Shown here: in pieces, positions 6,735-13,785 of the stretch
How positions within the stretch are numbered: the first letter of the stretch is position 1
Layout of the letters: every line of letters starts with the position of its first letter
Assembly: GCA_900770075.1 (NCBI GenBank)
Contig: CAAGIZ010000252.1
Span: 1-19,155, forward strand
Length of the DNA stretch: 19,155 bases
Source: Spirochaetia bacterium
GTDB taxonomy: Bacteria > Spirochaetota > Spirochaetia > Treponematales > Treponemataceae
Direction: 5' to 3'
Notes under the pieces: generated by a model
Told to the model about the DNA's origin: nothing
Database searches by the model: none
Seen by the model: the letters and a program-made list of their open reading frames with translations, nothing else
Program-made: the position numbers and the translations under genes

Positions 6735-7508
6735 ATGAAAAAAATAATGGCTGCGGTTCTGGCGGCTTCTGCGGTTTTTGCACTGGCCGGCTGTAAAGAA
6801 AAGAAAAATGTTGTAATCAATTCCAAGGCTGATCTGGAAACTCTTTCCATCGGCTGTCAGGCTGGTACAACTGGCGAAATTTACATTCAGGAAGAACTTC
6901 CTAATGCAAAACTCAATTCTTTTAAGAACGTAATCGATGCTTCCCTTTCCCTTAAAAACGGTGCAATCGATGCAATCATAATCGATGAGCTTCCTGCAAA
7001 AGAAGTTTGCAAGAACAACTCTGACTTGGCTATCCTTGATTTTGACCTTGCTACAGACGTTTACGCCATTGCCGTTCAGAAGGGAAATGCTGAACTTCTG
7101 GCTTCCATCAACAAGACAATTTCCGATATGAAGGCTGACGGAAGATATGAAAGCCTTATGGCTGACTTTATGCCTGCTGACGGAAACATTAAAATTCCTG
7201 CAATTGAAGCAAAGGCCGGTGACGGAAAAATCATAATGGGAACAAACGCTGCTTTCCCTCCGTTTGAATATGTTGAAGGTTCGAAGGTTGTAGGTTTTGA
7301 CGCTTCTATGGCTCAGTATATTGCCAACGACTTTGGCAAAAACCTCGAAATAAGCGACATGGCTTTTGACGGTCTTATTGCTGCCCTTCAGGCTGGTTCC
7401 ATCGATTTTATTGCTGCCGGTATGACCGCAACGGAAGAAAGAAGAAAGAACGTTGATTTTTCTGAACCGTACTACGAGTCAAAGCAGGTAGTTATCGTAA
7501 GAAAATAG
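6735..7508 (+). CDS. amino acid ABC transporter substrate-binding lipoprotein, circularly permuted
   Basis: Captures a polar amino acid outside the inner membrane and delivers it to the permease/ATPase encoded next. The 257-residue protein has a lipoprotein signal (LAGC, Cys20). The family order is reversed. Residues about 27-148 match the normal second lobe and C-terminal helix (DLETLSIGCQAGTTGE, then IIIDELP with Asp84, then the VAIAVQKGN-like strand and ...DGRYESLM). Residues about 164-257 match the normal first lobe (GTNAAFPPFEY, GFDASMAQYIA, FDGLIAALQAG, GMTATEERRKNVDFSEPYY, VVIVRK). Both ligand-binding halves are kept: Arg236, which would hold the carboxylate, and GTTGE plus Asp84, which would hold the amino group. 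Total length equals a normal family member, so it is neither truncated nor duplicated. GGAGG at 6724-6728 and the extended -10 box define the start. Confidence 0.92.
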   Translation: MKKIMAAVLAASAVFALAGCKEKKNVVINSKADLETLSIGCQAGTTGEIYIQEELPNAKLNSFKNVIDASLSLKNGAIDAIIIDELPAKEVCKNNSDLAILDFDLATDVYAIAVQKGNAELLASINKTISDMKADGRYESLMADFMPADGNIKIPAIEAKAGDGKIIMGTNAAFPPFEYVEGSKVVGFDASMAQYIANDFGKNLEISDMAFDGLIAALQAGSIDFIAAGMTATEERRKNVDFSEPYYESKQVVIVRK

Positions 7509-7740
7509 GGCACTTGGGATTGTCCAGATAAGTGCGGGTTTTGCCGCCCTGTGCTTATGCGGCAGGGATGGGAGCACCTGCGTAGCAGTCGTAAACAGCG
7601 AACCGAAGGTACGCTGTTTACGATGAGCCGCGGTAGACGGCGAAGTGCGGACAGCCCGGTTTTTGCGGTCTGCTCCTGAGCGTGCGAAGGGGCTGGCCGC
7701 AAAAAGCCGCCAAAAAAATCTTGTTTAAGGAACCTTTTAG
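7509..7740. repeat. multi-hairpin structured element inside the amino acid transporter operon
   Basis: This 269-base gap between binding protein and permease holds nested symmetry. TCGTAAACAGCG (7589-7600) pairs perfectly with 7612-7623 around an 11-base loop. TGCCGC/GCGGCA flank CCTGTGCTTAT near 7540-7563. GGAGCA (7571-7576) faces TGCTCC (7671-7676). TTTTTGCGG (7660-7668) faces CCGCAAAAA (7697-7705). No coding potential is seen. It resembles the palindromic repeat elements elsewhere in the window, and GGATGGGAGCA recurs just before 9346. Confidence 0.55.
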
Positions 7741-7777
7741 GGCTTTTTTTTTGGGTTCCGTTTTATTCGGGGTAAAA

Positions 7778-8449
7778 ATGCTTCAAAAAATTTTAGAAAT
7801 TATGTTTTCCCACGGCAGATGGTTGATGATTTTGCAGGGCTTGGGAACCACTCTCCTGATTGCTCTTTGCGCTGTTTTGATGGGAACTGTGCTTGGCTGC
7901 ATTTTTGCCATTTTTAAGCTTTCAAATTCCAAAATTCTGAACGGAATTTCCAATTTTTATACCACAGTAATCCGCGGAATTCCTATGGCTACCCAGCTTA
8001 TGATTTGTTATTTTGTAATTTTTTCGCCGCTGGGGGTAAGGAATACTGTTCTGGTTGCCATCATTTCTTTTGGCGTGAATTCCGGGGCTTATTGTACTGA
8101 AATTTTCCGTGCCGGCATTAACGGTGTAGACAAGGGGCAGATGGAAGCCGGACGTTCCCTGGGGCTGAACTGGGGGCAGACTATGTTTGCAATAATAATT
8201 CCCCAGGCTTTTAAAACTATTTTGCCGACTTTTGCTTCTGAATTTATAACCCTTATTAAGGAAACTTCTGTTGCCAGCTTTATTGCCGTGGTAGACCTTC
8301 AGAAGGCCTGCGACAATATCCGCAATGCAACTTACAATGCCTGGGTGCCTCTTCTTTCCTGTGCCCTGGTTTATCTTGTCCTGACAGTGGGACTTACAAA
8401 AGTTTTTTCTGCAATCGAAGGGAAGGTTGCCAAGTCTGAGAAAAAATAG
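7778..8449 (+). CDS. polar amino acid ABC transporter permease
   Basis: Inner-membrane subunit of the HisM/GlnP family that passes the amino acid from the binding protein. The 223-residue protein has several hydrophobic segments. The family signatures are the N-terminal GxxxTL region (LQGLGTTLLIAL), the RGIPMATQL segment and the EAGRSLGLNWGQTMFAIIIPQA loop, the EAA motif that docks the ATPase. The open frame extends to a GTG at 7682, but those extra 32 residues come from the repeat element. The ATG at 7778, after GGGG at 7769-7772, gives the normal family length and start. The ATPase gene follows after 48 bases without a terminator, so the two are co-transcribed. The structured gap in front may tune expression relative to the binding protein. 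Confidence 0.9.
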   Translation: MLQKILEIMFSHGRWLMILQGLGTTLLIALCAVLMGTVLGCIFAIFKLSNSKILNGISNFYTTVIRGIPMATQLMICYFVIFSPLGVRNTVLVAIISFGVNSGAYCTEIFRAGINGVDKGQMEAGRSLGLNWGQTMFAIIIPQAFKTILPTFASEFITLIKETSVASFIAVVDLQKACDNIRNATYNAWVPLLSCALVYLVLTVGLTKVFSAIEGKVAKSEKK

Positions 8450-8497
8450 GCTGTTTTTAGTCTTTTGCGTTTTAGTGTTTTAACTGGAGAAAAACCG

Positions 8498-9220
8498 ATG
8501 ATAAAAGTAGAGAACCTTACGAAAAAATTTGACCGGCTGACTGTTCTTGACGGAATTTCGGAAACTATAGAGAAGGGCGAAAAAATCGTAATTATCGGCC
8601 CAAGCGGCGGCGGTAAATCCACTTTTTTGCGCTGCCTGAACCTGCTGGAAACTCCCACCAGCGGAAAAATAATATTTGAAGGAACTGACATTACCGATAA
8701 AAAGACGGACATCAACAAAATCCGGCAGAAGATGGGAATGGTCTTTCAGCATTTTAATCTTTTTCCCCATAAAACTGTTTTGCAGAACCTGACTCTTGCT
8801 CCGGTAATGCTGAAAGTTTTGAAGGAAGATGAAGCCGAAGAAAAAGCCTATTCCCTTTTGAAAAGAATCGGGCTGGCGGAAAAAGCTCTGGTTTATCCTT
8901 CCAGCCTGTCCGGCGGTCAGAAACAGAGAATTGCAATTGTCCGGTCTATAATGATGAATCCGGAAGTTATCCTTTTTGACGAGCCTACCAGCGCCCTTGA
9001 CCCGGAGATGGTGGGGGAAGTTCTTGCCCTTATGCGGAATCTTGCCGAAGACGGAATGACCATGATTTGCGTTACCCACGAGATGGGGTTTGCAAGGGAA
9101 GTTGCCCAGAGAATTTTCTTTATGGACGGCGGAAAAATTGCTGAACAGGGGAGCCCTGCACAGATTTTTGATGAACCTAAGTCGGAAAGGCTGCAGCAGT
9201 TTTTAAAGGCTGTTCTGTAA
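8498..9220 (+). CDS. polar amino acid ABC transporter ATP-binding protein (GlnQ/HisP type)
   Basis: Cytoplasmic ATPase that powers the permease encoded just upstream. The 240-residue protein has every ABC element: Walker A GPSGGGKST (34-42), Q-loop VFQHFNLFPH, signature LSGGQKQR, Walker B VILFDEPTSALDPE and switch His in VTHEMG. Length and motifs match the GlnQ/HisP/ArtP group. The frame is open back to 8465 through non-ATG starts, but ATG 8498 is preceded by GGAGA with 7-base spacing and begins the conserved IKVENLTKKF. It is the last gene of the transporter operon, followed by the repeat element at 9237-9325. It is a normal partner for the permuted binding protein, with no sign of decay. 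Confidence 0.93.
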   Translation: MIKVENLTKKFDRLTVLDGISETIEKGEKIVIIGPSGGGKSTFLRCLNLLETPTSGKIIFEGTDITDKKTDINKIRQKMGMVFQHFNLFPHKTVLQNLTLAPVMLKVLKEDEAEEKAYSLLKRIGLAEKALVYPSSLSGGQKQRIAIVRSIMMNPEVILFDEPTSALDPEMVGEVLALMRNLAEDGMTMICVTHEMGFAREVAQRIFFMDGGKIAEQGSPAQIFDEPKSERLQQFLKAVL

Positions 9221-9236
9221 CCGGTGTAAGGGGGCT

Positions 9237-9325
9237 TGGGGGAATTTCCCCCAGGAGAAGGGGGTGTCGCGGCAACGGAGGACGCAGGGCGTCCAGAGTG
9301 TCGCGCAGGGGGAAGGCTTTCCCCC
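9237..9325 (+). repeat. three-hairpin palindromic repeat, copy A
   Basis: Three stem-loops lie in order: TGGGGGAA/TTCCCCCA (9237-9253), GGACGC-AGG-GCGTCC (9280-9294) and GGGGGAA-GGCT-TTCCCCC (9308-9325). GGAGAAGGGG and CCAGAGTGTCGCGCAG join them. The same order and linkers recur inside the TonB receptor gene (15560-15645, minus), and the CCAGAGTGTYGCGYAG linker at 16242-16258. This copy fills the gap between the transporter ATPase and the PAP2 gene and could also terminate the former. The right flank supplies the GGGAG ribosome site (9336-9340) of the PAP2 gene. Confidence 0.8.
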
Positions 9326-9345
9326 CTTATAGGATGGGAGCATAA

Positions 9346-10245
9346 ATGAAAAAAATTCTGGGATTGATTCTGGCGTTTTTTTGTGTTTTTGAAGTTTTCG
9401 CCGGGGACGGGCTGGTTTTTAGGGATTCCCCTTTTGAAATTTCTGCAAAAACTGACGGTGCCCTGCTTTCGGCCGGTGTTTTGCTTTCTGGCGGGGATTT
9501 GATTTTAGACAACCTTTTGAAGGTGAACCGGAAAACTTTTGACGAGGATAAAAATTTTGACAAGTCTTCCGTAAATGCTTTTGACCGTTTTTTTATGCAA
9601 GATTACAACGCCGGTCTGAACAAAATCGGGGGCAATGTTTTTTTGTGTTCGGCTCTGGCTATGCCGGCTTCTGTTTTTTGTGCTGTGGAAAAATCTGAAT
9701 GGAAAACTGTGGCCCTTATGTATGCGGAGACCCTTTTGATTGCCAACGGACTTAAGGAATTTACAAAACTTGCAGTAACCCGGTACCGCCCCATGTGCTA
9801 TTTTGAGACCGGGGATTCTTTTTCCAAATACAAGGATGACGGAGATTTTGCCAATTCCTTTATTTCGGGGCACTCCACCATGGCCTTTGCCGGGGCTTCT
9901 TTTGCCGGTTATGTTTTTTCTGAGTATTTTCCTGAAAGTCCATGGCGTTATGCTGTTTATGCCGGAGGTTTTTCCCTTGCTGCTGCCACGGCCGCTGTCC
10001 GGGTTATGTCGGGTAATCACTTTGTTTCGGACGTGGCGGCTGGGGCTGCCGTTGGGGCTTTGACGGGCTTTCTGGTTCCAAGGCTGCATTTGAGGAAAAA
10101 TCCTGTTTCTGGCGGCGGTAGTGCCGGTGGAAGTGTTGCCGGGAGTTCCGGAAGTGGCGGGAGTGTCGGGAAAAAGGCGGACAGAAAAGGTCAGGGCTCT
10201 TTTTTTATCCTGCCCTGCGGCTTTTTTGCAAGGGTTGATTTTTGA
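9346..10245 (+). CDS. exported PAP2-family phosphatase
   Basis: Acid phosphatase fold enzyme, likely periplasmic. The 299-residue protein has a signal peptide (Lys-Lys, hydrophobic core, cleavage near VFA, residue 19). All three PAP2 motifs are intact: K-x6-RP (Lys141, Arg148, Pro149), SGH (His176) and R-x5-H-x3-D (Arg219, His225, Asp229). A Gly/Ser-rich tail (about 249-275) and a short hydrophobic C-terminus ending in Phe follow the domain and are unusual. GGGAG is five bases before the ATG. The stop overlaps the EcfT start (TGATG), tying it to the vitamin importer. It might dephosphorylate a phosphorylated vitamin before uptake; a general lipid-phosphate phosphatase such as an undecaprenyl pyrophosphate enzyme is the standard alternative. 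The substrate is unknown. Confidence 0.83.
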   Translation: MKKILGLILAFFCVFEVFAGDGLVFRDSPFEISAKTDGALLSAGVLLSGGDLILDNLLKVNRKTFDEDKNFDKSSVNAFDRFFMQDYNAGLNKIGGNVFLCSALAMPASVFCAVEKSEWKTVALMYAETLLIANGLKEFTKLAVTRYRPMCYFETGDSFSKYKDDGDFANSFISGHSTMAFAGASFAGYVFSEYFPESPWRYAVYAGGFSLAAATAAVRVMSGNHFVSDVAAGAAVGALTGFLVPRLHLRKNPVSGGGSAGGSVAGSSGSGGSVGKKADRKGQGSFFILPCGFFARVDF

Positions 10246-11174
10246 TGAAGGAAAACTTTGCAGGACAGAATTTTGCGGTCGTGCCGGGCTTAAAGGGTGC
10301 GGACTGTAAAAAAGCGGGAGGAAAGGGACAGTCGGTTTTTAAAAAATGTACCCACCCTGCAGTGGAGTTTTTGTGGTTTTGCGGGGTAATCGGCTTCTGC
10401 ATTGCCGTAAAACACCCTTTTTATCTTGGTTTTTCCTTTTTGGCGGGAAATCTTTTCAACCTTTTTAACAAAAACTGGCGGGGGCTTAAAAATGTCCTTT
10501 TATGCCTTCCGTTTTTTGTCTTTCTTTCGGCTTTGAATCCTCTTGTGAGCCACTGGGGGCAGACTCCCCTGTTTTACGTTTTTGGAAAACCTTTTACTAT
10601 GGAAGCCTTTGCCTACGGTCTTAACATGGGGCTTACTTTTCTTGTGATGCTTGAATGGTTTTTGGCCTTTGGCTGTGTTATGACGGCGGACAAGTTCACC
10701 TATCTTTTTGCGCCTTTTTTTCCGTCTATAAGCCTTATGCTGGTGATGATTCTGCGGCTTGTCCCCTTATGTGCCCGGAGAGGACGGGAAATTTCTGAAA
10801 CGAGGCTGGCTGCCGGAATTGAGTGTTCCGGTTTTAAGGGAAAATTTAAGGAAAAGATGGAAATTTTGGGGGCGGTGATGAGTTCAATTCTGGAAGACGG
10901 AGTGGTGACTGCCCTGACCATGGAAAAACGGGGCTATGGAACTGCCAGAAGAACCAGCTTTTTGAATTACAGGTGGCGTTTTGGGGATTTTCTTGAAGTT
11001 TTTGTGCTGATTTTGTGGGGTTTTCTTGCTGCTCTCGGCATAAGGCAGGGGTTTTGCTCAGTGAATTTTTACCCTGAACTGAGTTTTTCTGAAGTTTTTG
11101 GAAGCCCCCGGTCGGTTCTGACTTTTTGCGCCTTTGGACTTTATATGACCGTGCCTGTTTTTTTTGAGAGGTGA
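10245..11174 (+). CDS. ecfT: ECF transporter transmembrane component EcfT
   Basis: Membrane scaffold that joins the vitamin-binding S component to the two ATPase domains. The 309-residue protein has several hydrophobic segments from about residue 40. A cytoplasmic coupling region contains RRGREISETRLAAGIECSG and the conserved EKRGYG (227-232), the Ala/Glu-x-Arg-Gly motif that contacts the ATPase. A basic N-terminal extension of about 35 residues precedes the first membrane segment. The ATG at 10245 overlaps the preceding stop by one base, so translation is probably coupled. An in-frame TTG at 10242 is less likely. Neighbours encode the fused EcfA and the S component, giving a complete dedicated (group I-like) importer. 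The two Arg motifs look functional. Confidence 0.85.
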   Translation: MKENFAGQNFAVVPGLKGADCKKAGGKGQSVFKKCTHPAVEFLWFCGVIGFCIAVKHPFYLGFSFLAGNLFNLFNKNWRGLKNVLLCLPFFVFLSALNPLVSHWGQTPLFYVFGKPFTMEAFAYGLNMGLTFLVMLEWFLAFGCVMTADKFTYLFAPFFPSISLMLVMILRLVPLCARRGREISETRLAAGIECSGFKGKFKEKMEILGAVMSSILEDGVVTALTMEKRGYGTARRTSFLNYRWRFGDFLEVFVLILWGFLAALGIRQGFCSVNFYPELSFSEVFGSPRSVLTFCAFGLYMTVPVFFER

Positions 11175-11254
11175 TGGAGCGTTGATTTTACAGAGGGCGG
11201 TTTGTTTGTGTGGGTGTTTGTGTGCGGAGGAGACCTGGAAAATGGAGAAACGGA

Positions 11255-13159
11255 ATGAAGGTGAACAGTTCTGATGATACTCTGGCGACAAAATTTGAAT
11301 TGAATTTTAACGGGCAGACCTTTACCTTACAAAAAGGGGACTTTGTTTTGGTCGTGGGAAAGTCCGGCTCGGGAAAAACCGCTTTGCTTTTGCAGATGGA
11401 AGAGCAGCTCAAGGCACTGGGGCAGACGACCGGCTTTGTTTTTCAGAATTTTGACTCCCAGATTGTAACGGACAAGGTCTGGCACGAGCTTTCCTTTGCC
11501 CTGGAAAACACCGGAGTCGGGCGGGAACTTATGGAAAGGCGGGTCGGGGAGATGGCTGCATATTTTGGAATTTCTTCCTGGTTGGGCTGTAAAACTGAAA
11601 ACCTGTCCGGGGGGCAAAAACAGTTGTTAAATCTTGCCGGCACCATGGCCCTTAATCCGCAGTTTCTTTTGCTGGACGAGCCTGTAAGCCAGCTTGACCC
11701 TATTGCAGCCTCAAACTTTTTAAACACCGTAAAAAAGCTGAACCGGGAACTGGGGCTTACGGTGGTGATTTGCGAGCACAGGCTGGAAGATATTTTTTCG
11801 GACGCTGACAGGGTGATTTTTCTGGACAAGATGAAAATTCTTTTTGACGGAGAGCCGGGCGGGTTTTGCCGAACGGTGATGGCTTCCAAAAGCCAGAATT
11901 TGTCTGGATTTTTGCCGGCGGCTGCAAGAATTTTTGCCCGGCTTGGAAGTTTTTGCAAAGAAGGGGGAACAGCAGACATTCCGGTAAGCGTTGCGGAAGG
12001 AAGGAGATGGCTTTTTGAAAAAAAAGATGAACTTAAGGAGAGGTTTTTAACCATAAAACGCAGTCCGAAAGCGAAAAACCCGCCTTTTTCAGAAAGCGTG
12101 CAAGGCAAAAACTGCGGAAAACAGGGGGAAAGAGAAAGCCCCTGCGTCAAAATACAGAAGCTGAGCTTCAGATACGAAAAAAACAGCCCCTGGATTTTGC
12201 AGGAACTGAACTTTAACCTGAACCGCTCAAAAATCTACGCCGTGGTGGGGGCAAACGGCAGCGGAAAGACCACTCTTCTGAAAATCCTGTGTTCGCTTTT
12301 AAAACCTTCCCATGGAACCGTAAAATTTCAGAAAAAATCCGCTCTTGACTCAGAAAAACCGAAAGTCTGCATGCTTTCCCAGAATGTGCGCAATCTTTTT
12401 GTAAAGCACACTGTTCTTGAAGAACTGGAAGACTCCGGCTGGAAAAATGACCAGAACCTGGTTTTTGACGGTTCCGGCCGCACTTTGACAGAAGATTTGC
12501 GGTCTGACGGCGCATTGGGCACTTTGACAGAAGATTTGCGGTCTGACGGCGGATGCGGCACTTTGACAGAAGATTTGCGGTCTGACGGCGCATTGAGCAC
12601 TTTGACAGAGGATTTGCGGTCTGACGGCGCATTGGGGGCTTTGACCGAGGACTTGCGGTCTGATGGCGCATTGAGCACTTTGACCGAGGACTTTTCATTG
12701 GACGGTCTGAGGGGCGGCTCACTGCCTGCCGAGGACATTTTGGAAAAACTGATTTTATCTCTCCGGGGATGTTTTTTGCGGCATCCATACGACTTGTCTG
12801 GCGGAGAGATGCAAAAACTCGCCCTTGCAAAAATCCTCCTGCAAAAACCGGATATCCTGCTTTTGGACGAACCCACCAAGGCTCTGGACTGCACTGTAAA
12901 AAAAGACCTGAGCCAGCTTATAAAAAAACTTGCAGAAAAAGGAATGACAGTGGTATTAGTCTGCCACGACCTGGAATTCTGTGCCTGCACGGCAGATTTT
13001 ACAGCAATGCTGTTTGAAGGCCGGCTTGCGGGCATGGACAGAACAGAAGCCTTTTTTGAAAAAAATCTTTTTTATACGACGGCAGCCGGCCGGATTTTCC
13101 GTGGTTTTGAGGCAGATTTTCCGGGAGCGGCAGGTGTTATTGCGGGGGAAGAAAGATGA
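11255..13159 (+). CDS. fused ECF transporter ATPase (EcfA-EcfA) with internal tandem repeats
   Basis: One 634-residue chain carries both ABC domains of an ECF importer. Domain 1: Walker A GKSGSGKT (35-42), Q-loop FQNFDSQIV, LSGGQKQ, Walker B FLLLDEPVSQLDP, His in CEHR. Domain 2: Walker A GANGSGKT (332-339), Q-loop LSQNVRNLF, LSGGE (514), LLLDEPTKALD, His in VCHD. Both look catalytically complete. Between Q-loop and signature of domain 2, residues 410-487 are six copies of a 13-residue unit (TLTEDLRSDGALG) encoded by a 39-bp minisatellite, an acidic insert in the helical subdomain. ATG 11255 has GGAG at 11244-11247. A longer frame from 11210 lacks support. Its stop overlaps the S-component start by ATGA. 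EcfT lies upstream. Confidence 0.9.
   Translation: MKVNSSDDTLATKFELNFNGQTFTLQKGDFVLVVGKSGSGKTALLLQMEEQLKALGQTTGFVFQNFDSQIVTDKVWHELSFALENTGVGRELMERRVGEMAAYFGISSWLGCKTENLSGGQKQLLNLAGTMALNPQFLLLDEPVSQLDPIAASNFLNTVKKLNRELGLTVVICEHRLEDIFSDADRVIFLDKMKILFDGEPGGFCRTVMASKSQNLSGFLPAAARIFARLGSFCKEGGTADIPVSVAEGRRWLFEKKDELKERFLTIKRSPKAKNPPFSESVQGKNCGKQGERESPCVKIQKLSFRYEKNSPWILQELNFNLNRSKIYAVVGANGSGKTTLLKILCSLLKPSHGTVKFQKKSALDSEKPKVCMLSQNVRNLFVKHTVLEELEDSGWKNDQNLVFDGSGRTLTEDLRSDGALGTLTEDLRSDGGCGTLTEDLRSDGALSTLTEDLRSDGALGALTEDLRSDGALSTLTEDFSLDGLRGGSLPAEDILEKLILSLRGCFLRHPYDLSGGEMQKLALAKILLQKPDILLLDEPTKALDCTVKKDLSQLIKKLAEKGMTVVLVCHDLEFCACTADFTAMLFEGRLAGMDRTEAFFEKNLFYTTAAGRIFRGFEADFPGAAGVIAGEER
12482..12715 (+). 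repeat. 39-bp tandem repeat (minisatellite) inside the fused ECF ATPase gene
   Basis: Units start at 12482, 12521, 12560, 12599, 12638 and 12677, an exact 39-base period. The first five are nearly identical (ACTTTGACAGAAGATTTGCG...), with single-base changes mainly in units 4-5; the last diverges after its first third. Because 39 is a multiple of three, copy-number changes keep the reading frame. Confidence 0.95.
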
Positions 13160-13785
13160 ACTGGTGGCAGGGCGGTCAGGGCGTTGTGCTTGCGGTGCTT
13201 GTTTTGATAAATCTGTCTTTTTACTTTGCCTTTGAGCGCACTCACCCCTCGGCCGGCCAGCTGATTGTGGTGGCAGATTTATCTGCGTTTTGCATTGCCC
13301 TGCGTTCAATTTTCAGCTTTGTTCCATATTTTAACCCGGTAATGGCAGTCATCTGTCTGAGCGGAGCAGCACTTGGAAGCCTGAATGGTTTTTTGACCGG
13401 CTCCCTTACGGCATTGCTTTCAAACTTCATCTTCGGTCAGGGGCCCTGGACTTTGTACCAGATGACTTCCTGGGGGCTTTTGGGAGCAGTCTTCGGTTTA
13501 AGAAAAATTGACCCGGCAAAAAATAGAAAGTTTTCCATCCCCCTTGCCTGTGCCGCCAGTGTTCCGCTGATTGTCCTTGTAACCGGCCCCATTTCCGACC
13601 TGAGCAGCGTCTTTATGCTGGGGGTAGGGGACATAAAGACATTTTTTGCAGTCCTTGCTGGCGGCTTTGTCTTTAACCTGACACTGGCAGCAAGCACAGT
13701 CATCACCATAGCCGTTTTTTCAAAACCCTTTCTGTTTGCCCTAAACCGGGTTATTTTGCGCTTGAAGAAGGAGCCGAAATCCTGA
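13156..13785 (+). CDS. ECF transporter substrate-binding (S) component
   Basis: Small membrane protein that binds the vitamin and gives the importer its specificity. The 209-residue protein has about six hydrophobic segments and a distinctive SNFIFGQGPWTLYQMTSWGLLGAVFG stretch, which I associate with S components annotated as CbrT-like (cobalamin). That assignment is from memory of the family and is supported only by the TonB receptor gene next door. The ATG overlaps the ATPase stop (ATGA) with GGGGGAAG upstream, so translation is coupled to it. The 3' end overlaps the convergent receptor gene by 35 bases. Riboflavin, thiamine or other vitamins remain possible. No riboswitch precedes the operon to settle the substrate. 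Confidence 0.75.
   Translation: MNWWQGGQGVVLAVLVLINLSFYFAFERTHPSAGQLIVVADLSAFCIALRSIFSFVPYFNPVMAVICLSGAALGSLNGFLTGSLTALLSNFIFGQGPWTLYQMTSWGLLGAVFGLRKIDPAKNRKFSIPLACAASVPLIVLVTGPISDLSSVFMLGVGDIKTFFAVLAGGFVFNLTLAASTVITIAVFSKPFLFALNRVILRLKKEPKS

Noticed and set aside
6735..7508. Binding protein as a truncated pseudogene or a fragment fusion
   Set aside because: Both lobes are full length, occur once, keep the ligand residues, and are in one open frame with a strong promoter and ribosome site.
7682..7777. Upstream GTG start for the permease
   Set aside because: The added residues come from the repeat element and lack family similarity. ATG 7778 gives the normal length.
9595..10245. Outer-membrane beta-barrel fused to PAP2, suggested by the C-terminal Phe
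   Set aside because: Only one short hydrophobic strand follows the Gly/Ser linker, too little for a barrel.
12213..13035. Long minus-strand open frames across the ECF ATPase gene
   Set aside because: They arise from the periodic minisatellite and codon bias of the real gene. The products are Arg/Ser-rich with no domain and no ribosome site.
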